A DNA stretch of 64,000 nt from Streptomyces sp. NBC_00461 (GTDB lineage: Bacteria; Actinomycetota; Actinomycetes; Streptomycetales; Streptomycetaceae): contig NZ_CP107902.1 of NCBI RefSeq assembly GCF_036013935.1, positions 8,217,001 to 8,281,000 of the forward strand. The letters run 5' to 3'. A program made the translations under genes and the position numbers. Positions 1 to 8,067 of the stretch are shown here, one piece after another. The notes beneath the pieces are model-generated. The model was not told the origin of the DNA. It saw only the letters and a program-made list of their open reading frames with translations, and did no database searches. The first letter of the stretch is position 1; every line of letters begins with the position of its first letter.

Positions 1-116
1 GAGCGTGCTGAGTACGGCGATGAGTGCGCGTCGCCGTCTGGGTATGCCGGAAGTTGCACTCATAGGGGGGTGCCTCTCGGGTACGGAGTGATGGGCTGCG
101 GGGGTGCCTGCGCATT

Positions 117-130
117 TGAGAGCGCTCTCA
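117..130. promoter_or_regulatory. LacI-family operator palindrome
   Basis: The sequence TGAGAGCGCTCTCA is a perfect 14-bp palindrome with a central CG. That is the usual form of LacI/GalR-family operators, and it is close to the CebR boxes that control cellulase and cello-oligosaccharide genes in Streptomyces. Its natural target is either a gene left of the window or the degraded gene at 236-440. No LacI-family regulator is encoded in this window. Confidence 0.6.
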
Positions 131-235
131 ACGTGGGCCCAATGTGCTCCCGGCCACTCCGGCCGTCAAGAGTTAAAGCAAGGAAAGTCCTTCCCGCGCA
201 GGTGGGTTCACCCCATGAACGACGTTTGTGCCGCC

Positions 236-440
236 TTATGAGCTGCCCCATGAGCCGACCGCACTCCCCGCCCGCCACTCCGCCCACGACAGGTTCCAGC
301 CGTTGAGGCCGTTGGCCGGATCGACGGTCTTCTCGCCCGAGTTCCTGACCTTGACCACATCACCGAGCATCGAGCTGTCGTAGAACGTGTAGCCGTCCAC
401 CGAGGTGTCGTTCGCGCCAGGGCCGGTTCCTGAGATTCCT
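236..440 (-). pseudogene. Truncated relic of an unidentified protein
   Basis: On the minus strand, about 65 codons ending in TAA at 236-238 show strong Streptomyces codon bias, with nearly every third base G or C. They read as plausible protein, for example the stretches TSVDGYTFYDSSMLGDVV and DPANGLNGWNLSWAEW. There is no start codon or ribosome site, and upstream of about 440 the frame becomes an antisense shadow of the next gene, so the 5' part is lost. The aromatic, Gly/Asn-rich text suggests an extracellular beta-structured protein such as a secreted carbohydrate-active enzyme. I do not recognise the family. Confidence 0.35.
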
Positions 441-626
441 GTGAGGACTCGCGCTGAGAAGGCCCGAAACCACGGTTGTCCCGGCCCCAGGGTTTGTGAA
501 CAGAGTATGAGCGGCCCGACCGGGGCCCTGAGTATCCGCTGAGATCCCCGCCACGGCATGGCTTCCCCACCTCCCGGTCGGAACAGTTCGAAAACTGCGA
601 ACGACCGACCATCGCCGGAGGTATAC

Positions 627-3305
627 GTGACCGAAGTCCGCGAGCCGCACACCGTGGCCGTCGTCGGAGCGGGCGCGGCGGGCACTCTGACCGCCGTCCA
701 GCTCTGCGAGACGGCGACGCGCCGCCGGACACCGCTCGACCTGGTCCTGCTCGACCCGTCACCGGAAGCGGGCCGCGGCACCGCGTACACGACACGCGAC
801 CCACGCCACCGCCTCAACGTGCCTGCGGGCGGCATGAGTTGCTACCCCGACGACCCCGGCCACTTCACCCGCTGGCTGTGCCAGCACGGCGAACCGACCG
901 TCACCGCGGCCGACTTCGCCACCCGCTACCGCTACGGCGCCTACCTCGCCGACACCCTCGCGCAGGCCATCGTCCGGGCCCAGGGGACGGTCTCCGTACG
1001 ACGGCTGCGCACCCGCGCCGAGAGCTGTACCGACACCCCCGACGGCCGGGTGGACCTCCACCTCGCCGACGGGGGACACCTGACCGCCCACAGCGCCGTC
1101 CTGGCCACCGGCCCCGCGGCTCCCTCCGCCGGCTGGGCCCCGCCCGCCCTGCGCACCTCGACCCGCTTCGTCGCCGCGCCCTGGAGCACGGGTGCCCTCG
1201 ACGGCCCGCGTTCCGACACCGCCGACGTACTCCTCGTCGGCACCGGTCTGACCGCCGTCGACCTCGCCCTCACCCTGGACCGCCCCGGCCGCACCGTCCA
1301 CGCCCTCTCCCGCAGCGGCCTGCTGCCCCAGCCGCACGCCCTCACCCCGGCCGGCCCGATGAGCCCGCCCGAGGACCTCGACGACACCTCGCTGGACCGA
1401 CTGCGCAGGGCCGTCTACCGCCACATCAGCCGCTCCGTACGCACCCACGGCGACTGGCGCCCCGCCCTCGACAGCCTGCGCCCGCACACCACCCGCCTGT
1501 GGCACAGCCTCACCCCCGAGGACCGCGCCGAGTTCGTCGCCCGCGAGGGCGCCCTGTGGAACACCCACCGCCATCGCATGGCCCCCGCCACCGCCGAGTC
1601 CGTCTCCCGGGCCCGTACGGCACGCCGGCTCAGCGTCCACAGGGGCACGGTGACGGACGCGGTGGAACACGACGGCTCGCTCGCGGTCACGCTCTCCAAC
1701 GGCCGGACCCTGCACGTCGGCTGGGTGATCGACTGTACGGGGCCGGGGCGTCGCTTCGACGATCCCCTGTGGCGCTCACTGCTCACCTCCGGTGCCGCCG
1801 CGCCCGGCCCGCTCGGCATGGGAGTGGCCACCCGTGACGGGCGGCTGCTGGACGCCGAAGGGCGCGCCGGTCGCCCGCTGTTCACGCTGGGCGCCCCGCG
1901 CCGAGGCGAACTGTGGGAGACGACCGCGATCCCCGAGATCCGCGTCCAAGCGGCCGCCCTGGCACGGCAGTTGCTCGCCCCGCTGAGGCCCGCACCCCGC
2001 CCCTCCCGTCGTCCCGTCGACGGACACGGCCTTCCTCTGAGCACCCACGCCGAGGCGGCCGCCGCCTACCGCAGCGGCCTCGACCGGGTCCTCAAGGTCC
2101 GGGCCGGCGCCGACGACGCCTTCGCCCGCGCGGTCGCCCTCGACCCCGGGTTCGCCCTCGGCCATGCCGCCCTCGCCCTGCTCGGCCACGAGTGCGGCGC
2201 CGACGTCGACGTACCGCGTGCTCTCGCCGAGGCCCAGCGGTCCGCCCTCGAACGGGCCGACGAGCGGGAGCGGTCCTTCGTGGACGTGGTCACGCGCCGG
2301 GTGCACGGCGACTGTGCCGACGGGGGTGGCGGGGCCCTCGTACGACACCTCGACGCGCACCCGGGCGATGCGCTCGCGCTCGCCGCCGCCGTACCGACCA
2401 TCGCCTTCTCCGGAGTCTCCGACCTCGACGGCGACCAGGCCCTGCGGCTGGTCGAGCGGACGTCCGCGGCCCACGACGGCCACTGGTTCCACACCTCGCT
2501 GCTGGCCTTCCTCCGGCAGGAGCAGGGCCGGCTGCACGAGGCCGGCGAACTCGCCCACCGCGCCCTCGCGGTCGAGCCCGCCTCCGGGCATGCCGTGCAC
2601 GCGCTCGCCCACGTCCACTACGAGTCCGGCGCGCACCAGGCGGGCCGGGACTGGCTGGATGGCTGGGTGGCCGGGCAGGGCCGGGGCGCGGTGCACCGAG
2701 CCCACTTCTCCTGGCACATCGCCCTGCACGAACTCGCCCTGGACGACCCGGCGGCGGTGCGCAGGCGGTGGTTCGCCCAGCTCGCGCCGGGGCGGGTGGT
2801 GACCGGCGTGCGGGCGCTGGTCGACTCGGGGTCGCTGCTGTGGCGGGCCCGGCTGAGCGACAGCTGGCGGGGCGAACTGCCCGCCGCGGACGTCCTGGAC
2901 ACCGTCGCGCGCGACGTACTGGAACGGCCGGCGACCGCCTTCACCGCCCTGCACGCCGCCGTCGCCCTGGCCGCCGCGGGGGATCTGCCGGCCCTGCACC
3001 GGCTGCGCGACCACGCCTCCGGTGCCGACGAGGTGCAGCGGGAGGTCATCGTGCCCTTGTGTGAGGCGTTCGTCGCGCTGGTCGAGGAGCGTTTCCACGA
3101 GGCGGCGCGTGGGCTCGACGCGCTGCTGCCGGTGCTGTGCCGGGTGGGCGGCAGTGCGGCCCAGCGGGAGGTGGTCGAGGAGACGCTGCTGTACGCCCTG
3201 GTGTCGGGGGGCCGATGCGACGCGGCTCGTCGGCTGCTGGACACTCGCCTGGACCGCAAGGAGGCGCCGCGGGATCGCCGGATGCGGGCCGGCCTGTCGG
3301 CCTGA
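627..3305 (+). CDS. FAD/NAD(P)-binding oxidoreductase fused to a TPR (TTC38-like) domain
   Basis: An 892-residue cytoplasmic protein. The N-terminal half is a flavoprotein of the FAD-NAD(P)-binding (NAD_binding_9) type. It has a Rossmann motif VAVVGAGAAG near residue 10, a second dinucleotide motif VLLVGTGLTAVD near residue 200 and a conserved VIDCTGPG segment near residue 370. From about residue 475 the text changes to alpha-helical repeats, with FARAVALDPGFALGHAALAL followed by AHRALAVEPASGHAVHALAH. These resemble tetratricopeptide proteins of the TTC38 type. The two parts are in one uninterrupted frame. I chose GTG at 627 because GGAGG lies five bases upstream; an upstream ATG at 558 is possible. 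The substrate is unknown. Other genomes may carry the halves as separate genes, which I could not check. Confidence 0.8.
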   Translation: MTEVREPHTVAVVGAGAAGTLTAVQLCETATRRRTPLDLVLLDPSPEAGRGTAYTTRDPRHRLNVPAGGMSCYPDDPGHFTRWLCQHGEPTVTAADFATRYRYGAYLADTLAQAIVRAQGTVSVRRLRTRAESCTDTPDGRVDLHLADGGHLTAHSAVLATGPAAPSAGWAPPALRTSTRFVAAPWSTGALDGPRSDTADVLLVGTGLTAVDLALTLDRPGRTVHALSRSGLLPQPHALTPAGPMSPPEDLDDTSLDRLRRAVYRHISRSVRTHGDWRPALDSLRPHTTRLWHSLTPEDRAEFVAREGALWNTHRHRMAPATAESVSRARTARRLSVHRGTVTDAVEHDGSLAVTLSNGRTLHVGWVIDCTGPGRRFDDPLWRSLLTSGAAAPGPLGMGVATRDGRLLDAEGRAGRPLFTLGAPRRGELWETTAIPEIRVQAAALARQLLAPLRPAPRPSRRPVDGHGLPLSTHAEAAAAYRSGLDRVLKVRAGADDAFARAVALDPGFALGHAALALLGHECGADVDVPRALAEAQRSALERADERERSFVDVVTRRVHGDCADGGGGALVRHLDAHPGDALALAAAVPTIAFSGVSDLDGDQALRLVERTSAAHDGHWFHTSLLAFLRQEQGRLHEAGELAHRALAVEPASGHAVHALAHVHYESGAHQAGRDWLDGWVAGQGRGAVHRAHFSWHIALHELALDDPAAVRRRWFAQLAPGRVVTGVRALVDSGSLLWRARLSDSWRGELPAADVLDTVARDVLERPATAFTALHAAVALAAAGDLPALHRLRDHASGADEVQREVIVPLCEAFVALVEERFHEAARGLDALLPVLCRVGGSAAQREVVEETLLYALVSGGRCDAARRLLDTRLDRKEAPRDRRMRAGLSA

Positions 3306-3333
3306 GCGCTTGGTGGGTTGCGTTGTCGCTTGC

Positions 3334-3384
3334 CTGCGGGTCCGTTGTGGCTGGTCGCGCAGTTCCCCGCGCCCCTTGAGGGGG
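3334..3384 (+). repeat. Dispersed intergenic repeat, copy A
   Basis: This copy contains GTTGTGGCTGGTCGCGCAG followed by TTCCCCGCGCCCC. Nearly the same text recurs in reverse orientation at 12733-12766 and 33195-33227, always between genes. It lies 30 bases after the end of the flavoprotein gene. A weak CCCCTTGAGGGG hairpin at its end could help terminate transcription. Confidence 0.75.
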
Positions 3385-3450
3385 CACCGCCGGATGCGGG
3401 TCGGGCTGTGGGTCTTGCCGCGGGGGCGGGATGTGTGTCGTGTCGTTCGT

Positions 3451-3474
3451 CTGCGGGTCCGTTGTGGCTGGTCG
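3451..3474 (+). repeat. Dispersed intergenic repeat, partial copy B
   Basis: These 24 bases (CTGCGGGTCCG then TTGTGGCTGGTCG) are identical to 3334-3357, 117 bases upstream in the same orientation. The copy stops where copy A continues into the CGCAGTTCCCCGCG hairpin half, so it is truncated. Confidence 0.75.
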
Positions 3475-3695
3475 GGAGAGACGGTGGTGTGAACGAGTGG
3501 TCGGTCGACCTCGTCCTTCAGGCTCGCGGCGCGGGGGGTGTGGGCGGATCGCCGGAGGGAGCGGTTTCCGGTCCTCAGCCGTACGGGGGAGAGAAGAGGG
3601 CGGCTCACTCCCGCGGGGGAGGCGGCGGCGACGGGAATCCTCCCGCCGGTGCGGAGGTTGGGATAGACAGGTATCCGCGATCTCCGGGGAGCGCC

Positions 3696-4100
3696 ATGTC
3701 CGAGGAACCAGCCGTCCGTGAGCTACGCCTCGTCGTCACGGCGCCCGACTACGACGCGGCACTGCGCTTCTACCGCGATGTCCTCGGCCTGCCCGAGCGG
3801 GCCGCCTTCTCCTCACCCGACGGCCGGGTCACCATCCTGGAGGCGGGCAGGGCCACCCTGGAGCTCACCGACCCGAACCACGCCGACTTCATCGACGAGG
3901 TCGAGGTGGGGCACCGGGTCGCCGGCCACATCCGGGTCGCCTTCCAGGTCGACGACTCCACCGCCGCCACGGCACGGCTGGCCGCCGCCGGCGCCGAGGT
4001 GCTCGCCCAGCCGACCCGCACGCCGTGGAACTCCCTCAACTCCCGCCTGGAGGCGCCGGGCGCACTCCAGCTGACACTCTTCGAGGAACTCGGCGACTGA
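3696..4100 (+). CDS. VOC (glyoxalase/bleomycin-resistance fold) family protein
   Basis: A 134-residue protein with the vicinal-oxygen-chelate fold. It has an opening beta strand (RELRLVVTAPDYDAALRFYR), the typical DVLGLPER turn, a central segment on glyoxalase-like strands (VTILEAGRATLELTDPNHAD) and a second half with HIRVAFQVDD and the helix TAARLAAAGAEVL. The length equals a single-domain VOC protein. I chose ATG at 3696 because GGGGA lies at 3686-3690 and the fold begins at once. Members act as lyases, dioxygenases or drug-binding proteins, and the substrate cannot be inferred here. It stands alone and faces the degraded kinase gene on the opposite strand, 13 bases away. Confidence 0.85.
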   Translation: MSEEPAVRELRLVVTAPDYDAALRFYRDVLGLPERAAFSSPDGRVTILEAGRATLELTDPNHADFIDEVEVGHRVAGHIRVAFQVDDSTAATARLAAAGAEVLAQPTRTPWNSLNSRLEAPGALQLTLFEELGD

Positions 4101-4113
4101 ATCGCGACAGACC

Positions 4114-4973
4114 CTAGGCGGGTCCGGGCGTCACCAGTCCCGTCTCGTAGGCGCAGATCACCGCCTGGACGCGGTCCCGCAGACCCAGCTTGCTCAGCAC
4201 GTTGCTGACGTGGGTCTTCACCGTGTGCTCGCTGACATCGCGTCCCGCCCGGCCCCGGCGATCGCGTCGAAGGAGGCCTCCGCGCGCTCCGGATCGCTGC
4301 GCAGCACGACGGGTCCGGCCTCCGCCTGGACGACCATGAGGCTCACCGCGTGGGCGAGGATGTCGTGCATGTCCCGGGCGATCCGGGCGCGTTCCTGGGC
4401 GATGGCGCGCGCGGTGTCCGCGGCGCGCTCCCGCTCCAGGCGCCGGGCCCGGTCCTCCAACTCCGCGGTGTAGGCGCGCTGGACGCGGGCGACCCGGCCG
4501 AGCGCGTAGGCGCAGGCGATGCACAGCAGATGGAAGGCGTACTCGAAGGGCCGGGCGTCCTCCTTGTGGTGCATGGTGACGGTGACCCCGACCGCCCAGC
4601 CCGCCAGCATCACGTGGCGCTGCCAGGGCAGGCCCCGGGCGGCCATGGTGTAGAGGACGACGAGGCCGCCGTACATCACGTCGGGCGGGGGCGCGTGGTA
4701 GACGGCCATCGCGGGCGTGGCCGCCGACACGGCCCAGGCGGTCGCGAACGGCGCCCGCCGCCGCCACACCAGCGGCACCGCCGTGGCGGCCCCGAGGAGC
4801 CAGCCCTGCCAGGTGAGCGGGTCGTCCCCCTCGTCGGGGAAGATCCACTGCAGCGAGACCGCGAACAGCACGAGCGCGGCGAGGGCGGTGTCGACGGCGT
4901 ACGGATTCGCCGTACGCAGGCGGGCGGCGGCCTGCGCGTACCAGGACGGCGTGTACCAGGACTGCGGGGACAT
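4114..4973 (-). pseudogene. Two-component pseudogene: sensor kinase fused out of frame to its response regulator
   Basis: From 4973 leftwards the minus strand encodes a NarL-type sensor kinase: an N-terminal membrane domain (LFAVSLQWIFPDEGDD, then several hydrophobic segments) and a HisKA_3 helix with the phosphoacceptor (ERARIARDMHDILAHAVSLM). It ends after DAIAGAGRDAMS at about 4218-4245, so the ATPase domain is missing. At that point a different frame takes over and encodes only the last 40 residues of a LuxR-type response regulator (SEHTVKTHVSNVLSKLGLRD), ending at 4114. A single deletion from the kinase dimerisation domain into the regulator's HTH, leaving the halves out of frame, explains this. 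The product would be inactive. Confidence 0.85.
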
Positions 4974-5140
4974 GGGCGGCTCCTCGGGGCAGGGGCCGTT
5001 CCAGTATCACGACGGGTGTGCGGGCGGGGCCTCGCCGGTGAGAGGGATATCCGGGGCCGGTCGGCGGGGCGCAGCCGAGCCGGTTCGGGCCGGCGGCAAC
5101 GGGTGACGGGAGCGGGGGAGCCCGTGCCGCGGACCGGTTC

Positions 5141-5899
5141 CTACGGTTCCTTGGCCGGTCGCCAGCCCAGTGCCCGCGAGATGCCGAGTGCCGCGAGCCG
5201 GACCGCCGGTATCAACGCCGGTACCTGCGCGTCGGCCTGCGGTACGACCACCGACACCGCGGCGAGGACCGCGCCGCCCGGCCCGCGCACCGGTGCGGCC
5301 ACCGACAGGGCGTCGTCGGTGACTTGGCGGCTGCTCACCGCGACTCCCGTGCGCCGTACCTCGGCCAGCACCCGGCGCAGCCGCACCGGTTCGGTGACGG
5401 TGTACGGGGTGAAGGAGGTGAGGGGGCCGCCCAGGCAGTACTCCTCCTGGAACTCCGGACCGCAGTGCGCCAGCAGCGCGAGCCCGACCCCGGTGGCGTG
5501 CAGCGGCCAGCGCGCGCCGACGCGGATGTGCACGCCGACGGCGCTGCGACCGGAGAGCCACTCGATGTAGACGACCTCGTCGCCGTCCCGCACCGCCAAC
5601 TGCACGTTCTCGTGGGTCGCCTCGTACAGGTCCTCCAGATACGGCAGGGCGATCTGCCGCAGCGCGAGCCCGCGCGGGGCGAGCGCCGCCACCTCCCACA
5701 GCCTGAGCCCGACGTGGTAGACGCCGGACTCGTCCCGCTCCAGGGCGCCCCAGTCGGTCAGGGCGGCCACGAGCCGGTGCGCGGTGGTGAGGGTCAGCCC
5801 GGCCCGTCGGCTGATGTCCGTCAAGGACAGTGCCGGGTGCTCGTGGTCGAAAGCGGCGAGCACGGACAGCAGCCGTTCGGGCGCGGAGCGCAGGCTCAT
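5141..5899 (-). CDS. IclR-family transcriptional regulator
   Basis: A 252-residue regulator. Residues about 5-65 form the winged HTH (RLLSVLAAFDHEHPALSLTD, then ISRRAGLTLTTAHRLVAAL). The rest is the IclR effector domain, including ENVQLAVRDGDEVVYIEWL, the GARWPLHATGVGLALLAH segment and a C-terminal VAAPVRGPGGAVLAAVSVV strand pair. The ATG at 5899 overlaps the TGA of the upstream secreted hydrolase gene (ATGA), so the two are translationally coupled and share the promoter at 7310-7338. It probably controls that hydrolase, and thus itself, in response to a hydrolysis product. The ligand is unknown. Confidence 0.9.
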   Translation of the reverse strand: MSLRSAPERLLSVLAAFDHEHPALSLTDISRRAGLTLTTAHRLVAALTDWGALERDESGVYHVGLRLWEVAALAPRGLALRQIALPYLEDLYEATHENVQLAVRDGDEVVYIEWLSGRSAVGVHIRVGARWPLHATGVGLALLAHCGPEFQEEYCLGGPLTSFTPYTVTEPVRLRRVLAEVRRTGVAVSSRQVTDDALSVAAPVRGPGGAVLAAVSVVVPQADAQVPALIPAVRLAALGISRALGWRPAKEP

Positions 5900-7266
5900 G
5901 GCCGGGTGTCTCCCGGGTGGGCGAGGTCGTACGGGCGGGGGTAGTCGGCCGGCTGGTAGGTCACGTAGCGCGGCTCGGTCGTCGCGTCCTCCCGCGCGGC
6001 ACGGGAGTTGAGGGTCTCGGGTGAGGTGTCCCAGCGGCCCGTGTCCAGCCGGTGCTCCAGGGTGTGCAGGGCGCCGAGTATCTCGCCGGCGGTGAAGGCG
6101 CAGTGCCCGGGCCCGTCGACGTACGCCTGGCTGAGCAGCCGCCCCGCGCCGGCCGCGGTGGCGGCCCGGCGGTAGGCGCTCTCGGCCTGGACGGGGATCA
6201 GGGCGTCGCCGGTGGTGTGGATGTCGAGCTGGGGGTCGGTGAGCCGGCCGGTGAGGACGCTGGTGTGCCGCATCCACCGCACGGCCGCGGGGTCGGCCTT
6301 GATCCGAGGTGCACGGTTCAGTGCCGTGAGGTCGGTGCGCAAGGACAGTCCCGCCTCCTTGTAGAGCTCGCTCACCTCTTTGTACAGCGGGGACCGGCGC
6401 AGCATCGCGGTGTAGTCGACGCCGGTGTTCCAGGCCGTGTTGCCGCCCGCCCGGCTCTCCGCCTCCTGCCGCCAGCTGAACGCGGGCAGCTGCACCAGCC
6501 CGGTGACGGCCGTGTACTGGTTTGCCTCCTGGCCGTCCCAGTCGGTCGGGCCCGGCTTCGTCTGGGTGGCGTCGTTGTAGCCGGGGATGTTGTGCAGGGC
6601 GGCGGCGAGCGCGATACGGGCGCGGCCCTCGGGGGACTTCTGGGCGGCGGTGGTCTTCGAGCCGAGCGTGTTCGCGGCGGCGACGGCGGCCGACTGGTCG
6701 GCGAATCCGGTGAGCGGGATCTTCTCGCCGGGCGCGAGCAGGGTCTTCAGGGCGAACACCGGGTCGAGGGTGCTGTTCCAGTTGGCGACGCCGCCCTGCA
6801 CCAGCCCGCACATCGACAGCGATCCGTCGAAGCGGTCGGGGTGCCGCTCGGCGAGGGTCGTCGTGACGAGCCCGCCGTACGACGTGCCCCAGGCGAGCGT
6901 CCGCCGGGCCGTGCCGAACTTCTCCGTGAACAGATCCAGGGTGGCGAGCTGGTCGGGGACCGCGTCCGTCACCGCCCAGCCGTTGGTGGCGTAGGACGAG
7001 CCGATGAGGGCGTAGCCCTCGGCCAGCAGCTTGTCGCGGGCGGTGGAGCTGGGGGAGTCCTGCGCCGGGTTGGGCCAGCCGACGGCACTGTAGCCGTGGC
7101 TGTAGAGCAGCACGGTGCCGTTCCAGCCTGCGGGTACGTCCATCAAGTATGCGGCGCCCGAGGGGAGTTGGCCCTCGATGTGGGTGTCGCCGGCCGCTTG
7201 CGCGGGCACGGCGGCGGCCGCGCTCAGGGTGAGGGTGAGCGCGGTGAGGCAGATGCGGATTTTCAA
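5896..7266 (-). CDS. Secreted alpha/beta hydrolase
   Basis: A 456-residue exported hydrolase. It begins with a Sec signal peptide (ICLTALTLTLSAAAAVPAQA, cleavage near residue 27). An alpha/beta-hydrolase core follows, with GTVLLYSHGY as the oxyanion strand, the nucleophile elbow GTSYGG with its serine, and DGPGHCAFTAGE carrying the likely catalytic histidine. Family members are lipases, esterases or peptidases of the tripeptidyl type. I chose the TTG at 7266 because GGAAGGGA precedes it and it opens directly on the signal peptide; an upstream ATG at 7320 would lie within the promoter. It is the first gene of a two-gene unit with the IclR regulator. Confidence 0.85.
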   Translation of the reverse strand: MKIRICLTALTLTLSAAAAVPAQAAGDTHIEGQLPSGAAYLMDVPAGWNGTVLLYSHGYSAVGWPNPAQDSPSSTARDKLLAEGYALIGSSYATNGWAVTDAVPDQLATLDLFTEKFGTARRTLAWGTSYGGLVTTTLAERHPDRFDGSLSMCGLVQGGVANWNSTLDPVFALKTLLAPGEKIPLTGFADQSAAVAAANTLGSKTTAAQKSPEGRARIALAAALHNIPGYNDATQTKPGPTDWDGQEANQYTAVTGLVQLPAFSWRQEAESRAGGNTAWNTGVDYTAMLRRSPLYKEVSELYKEAGLSLRTDLTALNRAPRIKADPAAVRWMRHTSVLTGRLTDPQLDIHTTGDALIPVQAESAYRRAATAAGAGRLLSQAYVDGPGHCAFTAGEILGALHTLEHRLDTGRWDTSPETLNSRAAREDATTEPRYVTYQPADYPRPYDLAHPGDTRP

Positions 7267-7309
7267 CGGGGGTCCCTTCCGGTGGGGGGTGCGGGACGAA
7301 ACCACGGTG

Positions 7310-7338
7310 AAGTTAGGCACTTATCCATCGGGCGTCAA
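7310..7338 (-). promoter_or_regulatory. Sigma-70-like promoter for the hydrolase/IclR unit
   Basis: Read on the minus strand, TTGACG (7338-7333) and TAACTT (7315-7310) are separated by 17 bases, close to the vegetative HrdB-type consensus. Transcription would start near 7303 and give a leader of about 37 bases before the TTG start at 7266. Confidence 0.6.
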
Positions 7339-7369
7339 TGAATCGCACAACACTGGTCCTGTCGGGGTA

Positions 7370-7795
7370 CTAGCCGGGTCCGTCTTCCGTGATCCGCAGC
7401 AACAGGGCGTGCAGCGTCTCCCGCTCGGCCGGGTCCAGCGGGGCCAGGAGGTCGTTCGTCACGCGCAGCCCCGCCTCGTCGCTGCCCTGAAGGAAGGCGC
7501 GGCCGTCCGCGGTCAGGGCGACGATGCGGCTGCGGCGGTCGTCGGGGGAGAGGCGGCGCTCGGCGAAGCCGAGCTTCTCCAGGTCGTCGACCAGGCCGAC
7601 GATCGCGCTCGGGTCATAGCCGAGCCGGGCGCTGAGCTCGCGCTGCAGGGCGCCCTCGGAGGTGGCGAGGAAGCGCAGGACCGCGTAGTGGCGCAGGCGC
7701 AGTCCCGACTCCTGCAGGGAGGCGTTGAACAGTTGTCCGGAGCGGATGCCGAGGCGGTAGAGCAGATAGCCCGTGTCCGCGTGCAGGCCGCGCAT
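7370..7795 (-). CDS. MarR-family transcriptional regulator
   Basis: A 141-residue winged-helix repressor: an N-terminal dimer helix (HADTGYLLYRLGIRSGQLFN), the HTH (REL-SARLGYDPSAIVGLVDDLE) and the wing with the MarR hallmark DDRRSRIVALTADG. It lies divergently from the SDR operon, and a palindrome at 7934-7945 between them is a good operator. The start is uncertain. The ATG at 7795 gives a complete MarR domain but has no clear ribosome site, and no in-frame ATG, GTG or TTG follows the operator sooner. A leaderless or non-canonical start up to about 40 codons upstream is possible. Probable role: ligand-relieved repression of the acyl-activation operon. Confidence 0.8.
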   Translation of the reverse strand: MRGLHADTGYLLYRLGIRSGQLFNASLQESGLRLRHYAVLRFLATSEGALQRELSARLGYDPSAIVGLVDDLEKLGFAERRLSPDDRRSRIVALTADGRAFLQGSDEAGLRVTNDLLAPLDPAERETLHALLLRITEDGPG

Positions 7796-7933
7796 CCATG
7801 GCTCGTCCGCGTCGATCGAGGCTGCGTTCTCGGCGTGCTGGCGGGTGATGGCGGGCTCCCTGGTCTCGGCCCCGCAGGGGGCGTTCTCTCGGTACGCATT
7901 CCAGCATGTCGCACCCTGAGGTCTCCAACAACT

Positions 7934-7963
7934 ATTGACGTCAACAATTATTGCTCTTAGCTT
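7934..7963 (+). promoter_or_regulatory. Promoter with overlapping MarR-type operator
   Basis: TTGACG (7935-7940) and TAGCTT (7958-7963) form a promoter with a 17-base spacer reading towards the SDR operon. The -35 is embedded in the perfect palindrome TTGACGTCAA (7935-7944), flanked by AT-rich CAACTA and CAATTA. A MarR dimer bound there would block RNA polymerase. Confidence 0.55.
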
Positions 7964-8067
7964 CGATCTCGTAGCCGCACCCAGGTGCTCGTCACGACAC
8001 CTCGTGTGACCGCACCTCGTGCCGGCGCACCCTGCGTGACCGCACCCCATGTGAAGGGACTCCACCC

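Larger units (their letters stand above)
1..626. other. Left-edge region with no intact gene
   Basis: No reading frame here can be defended as an intact gene. The stretch holds a perfect LacI-type palindrome at 117-130 and a minus-strand coding relic at about 236-440, both listed separately. The last part is the leader of the flavoprotein gene that starts at 627, with a GGAGG ribosome site at 617-621. The rest (1-116, 131-235 and about 440-600) shows nothing I recognise. Confidence 0.6.
3306..3695. other. Intergenic region with dispersed repeats
   Basis: No gene is apparent between the flavoprotein stop and the VOC gene. The region contains two copies of a dispersed repeat (3334-3384 and 3451-3474) and, at its end, a GGGGA ribosome site just before 3696. 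The remainder is GC-rich and featureless to my reading. Confidence 0.6.

Noticed and set aside
4114..5010. A single 298-codon minus-strand gene with a LuxR HTH end
   Set aside because: Only its last 40 codons match a response regulator; the upstream part is an out-of-frame reading of the sensor-kinase sequence. I annotate the pair as a fused pseudogene.
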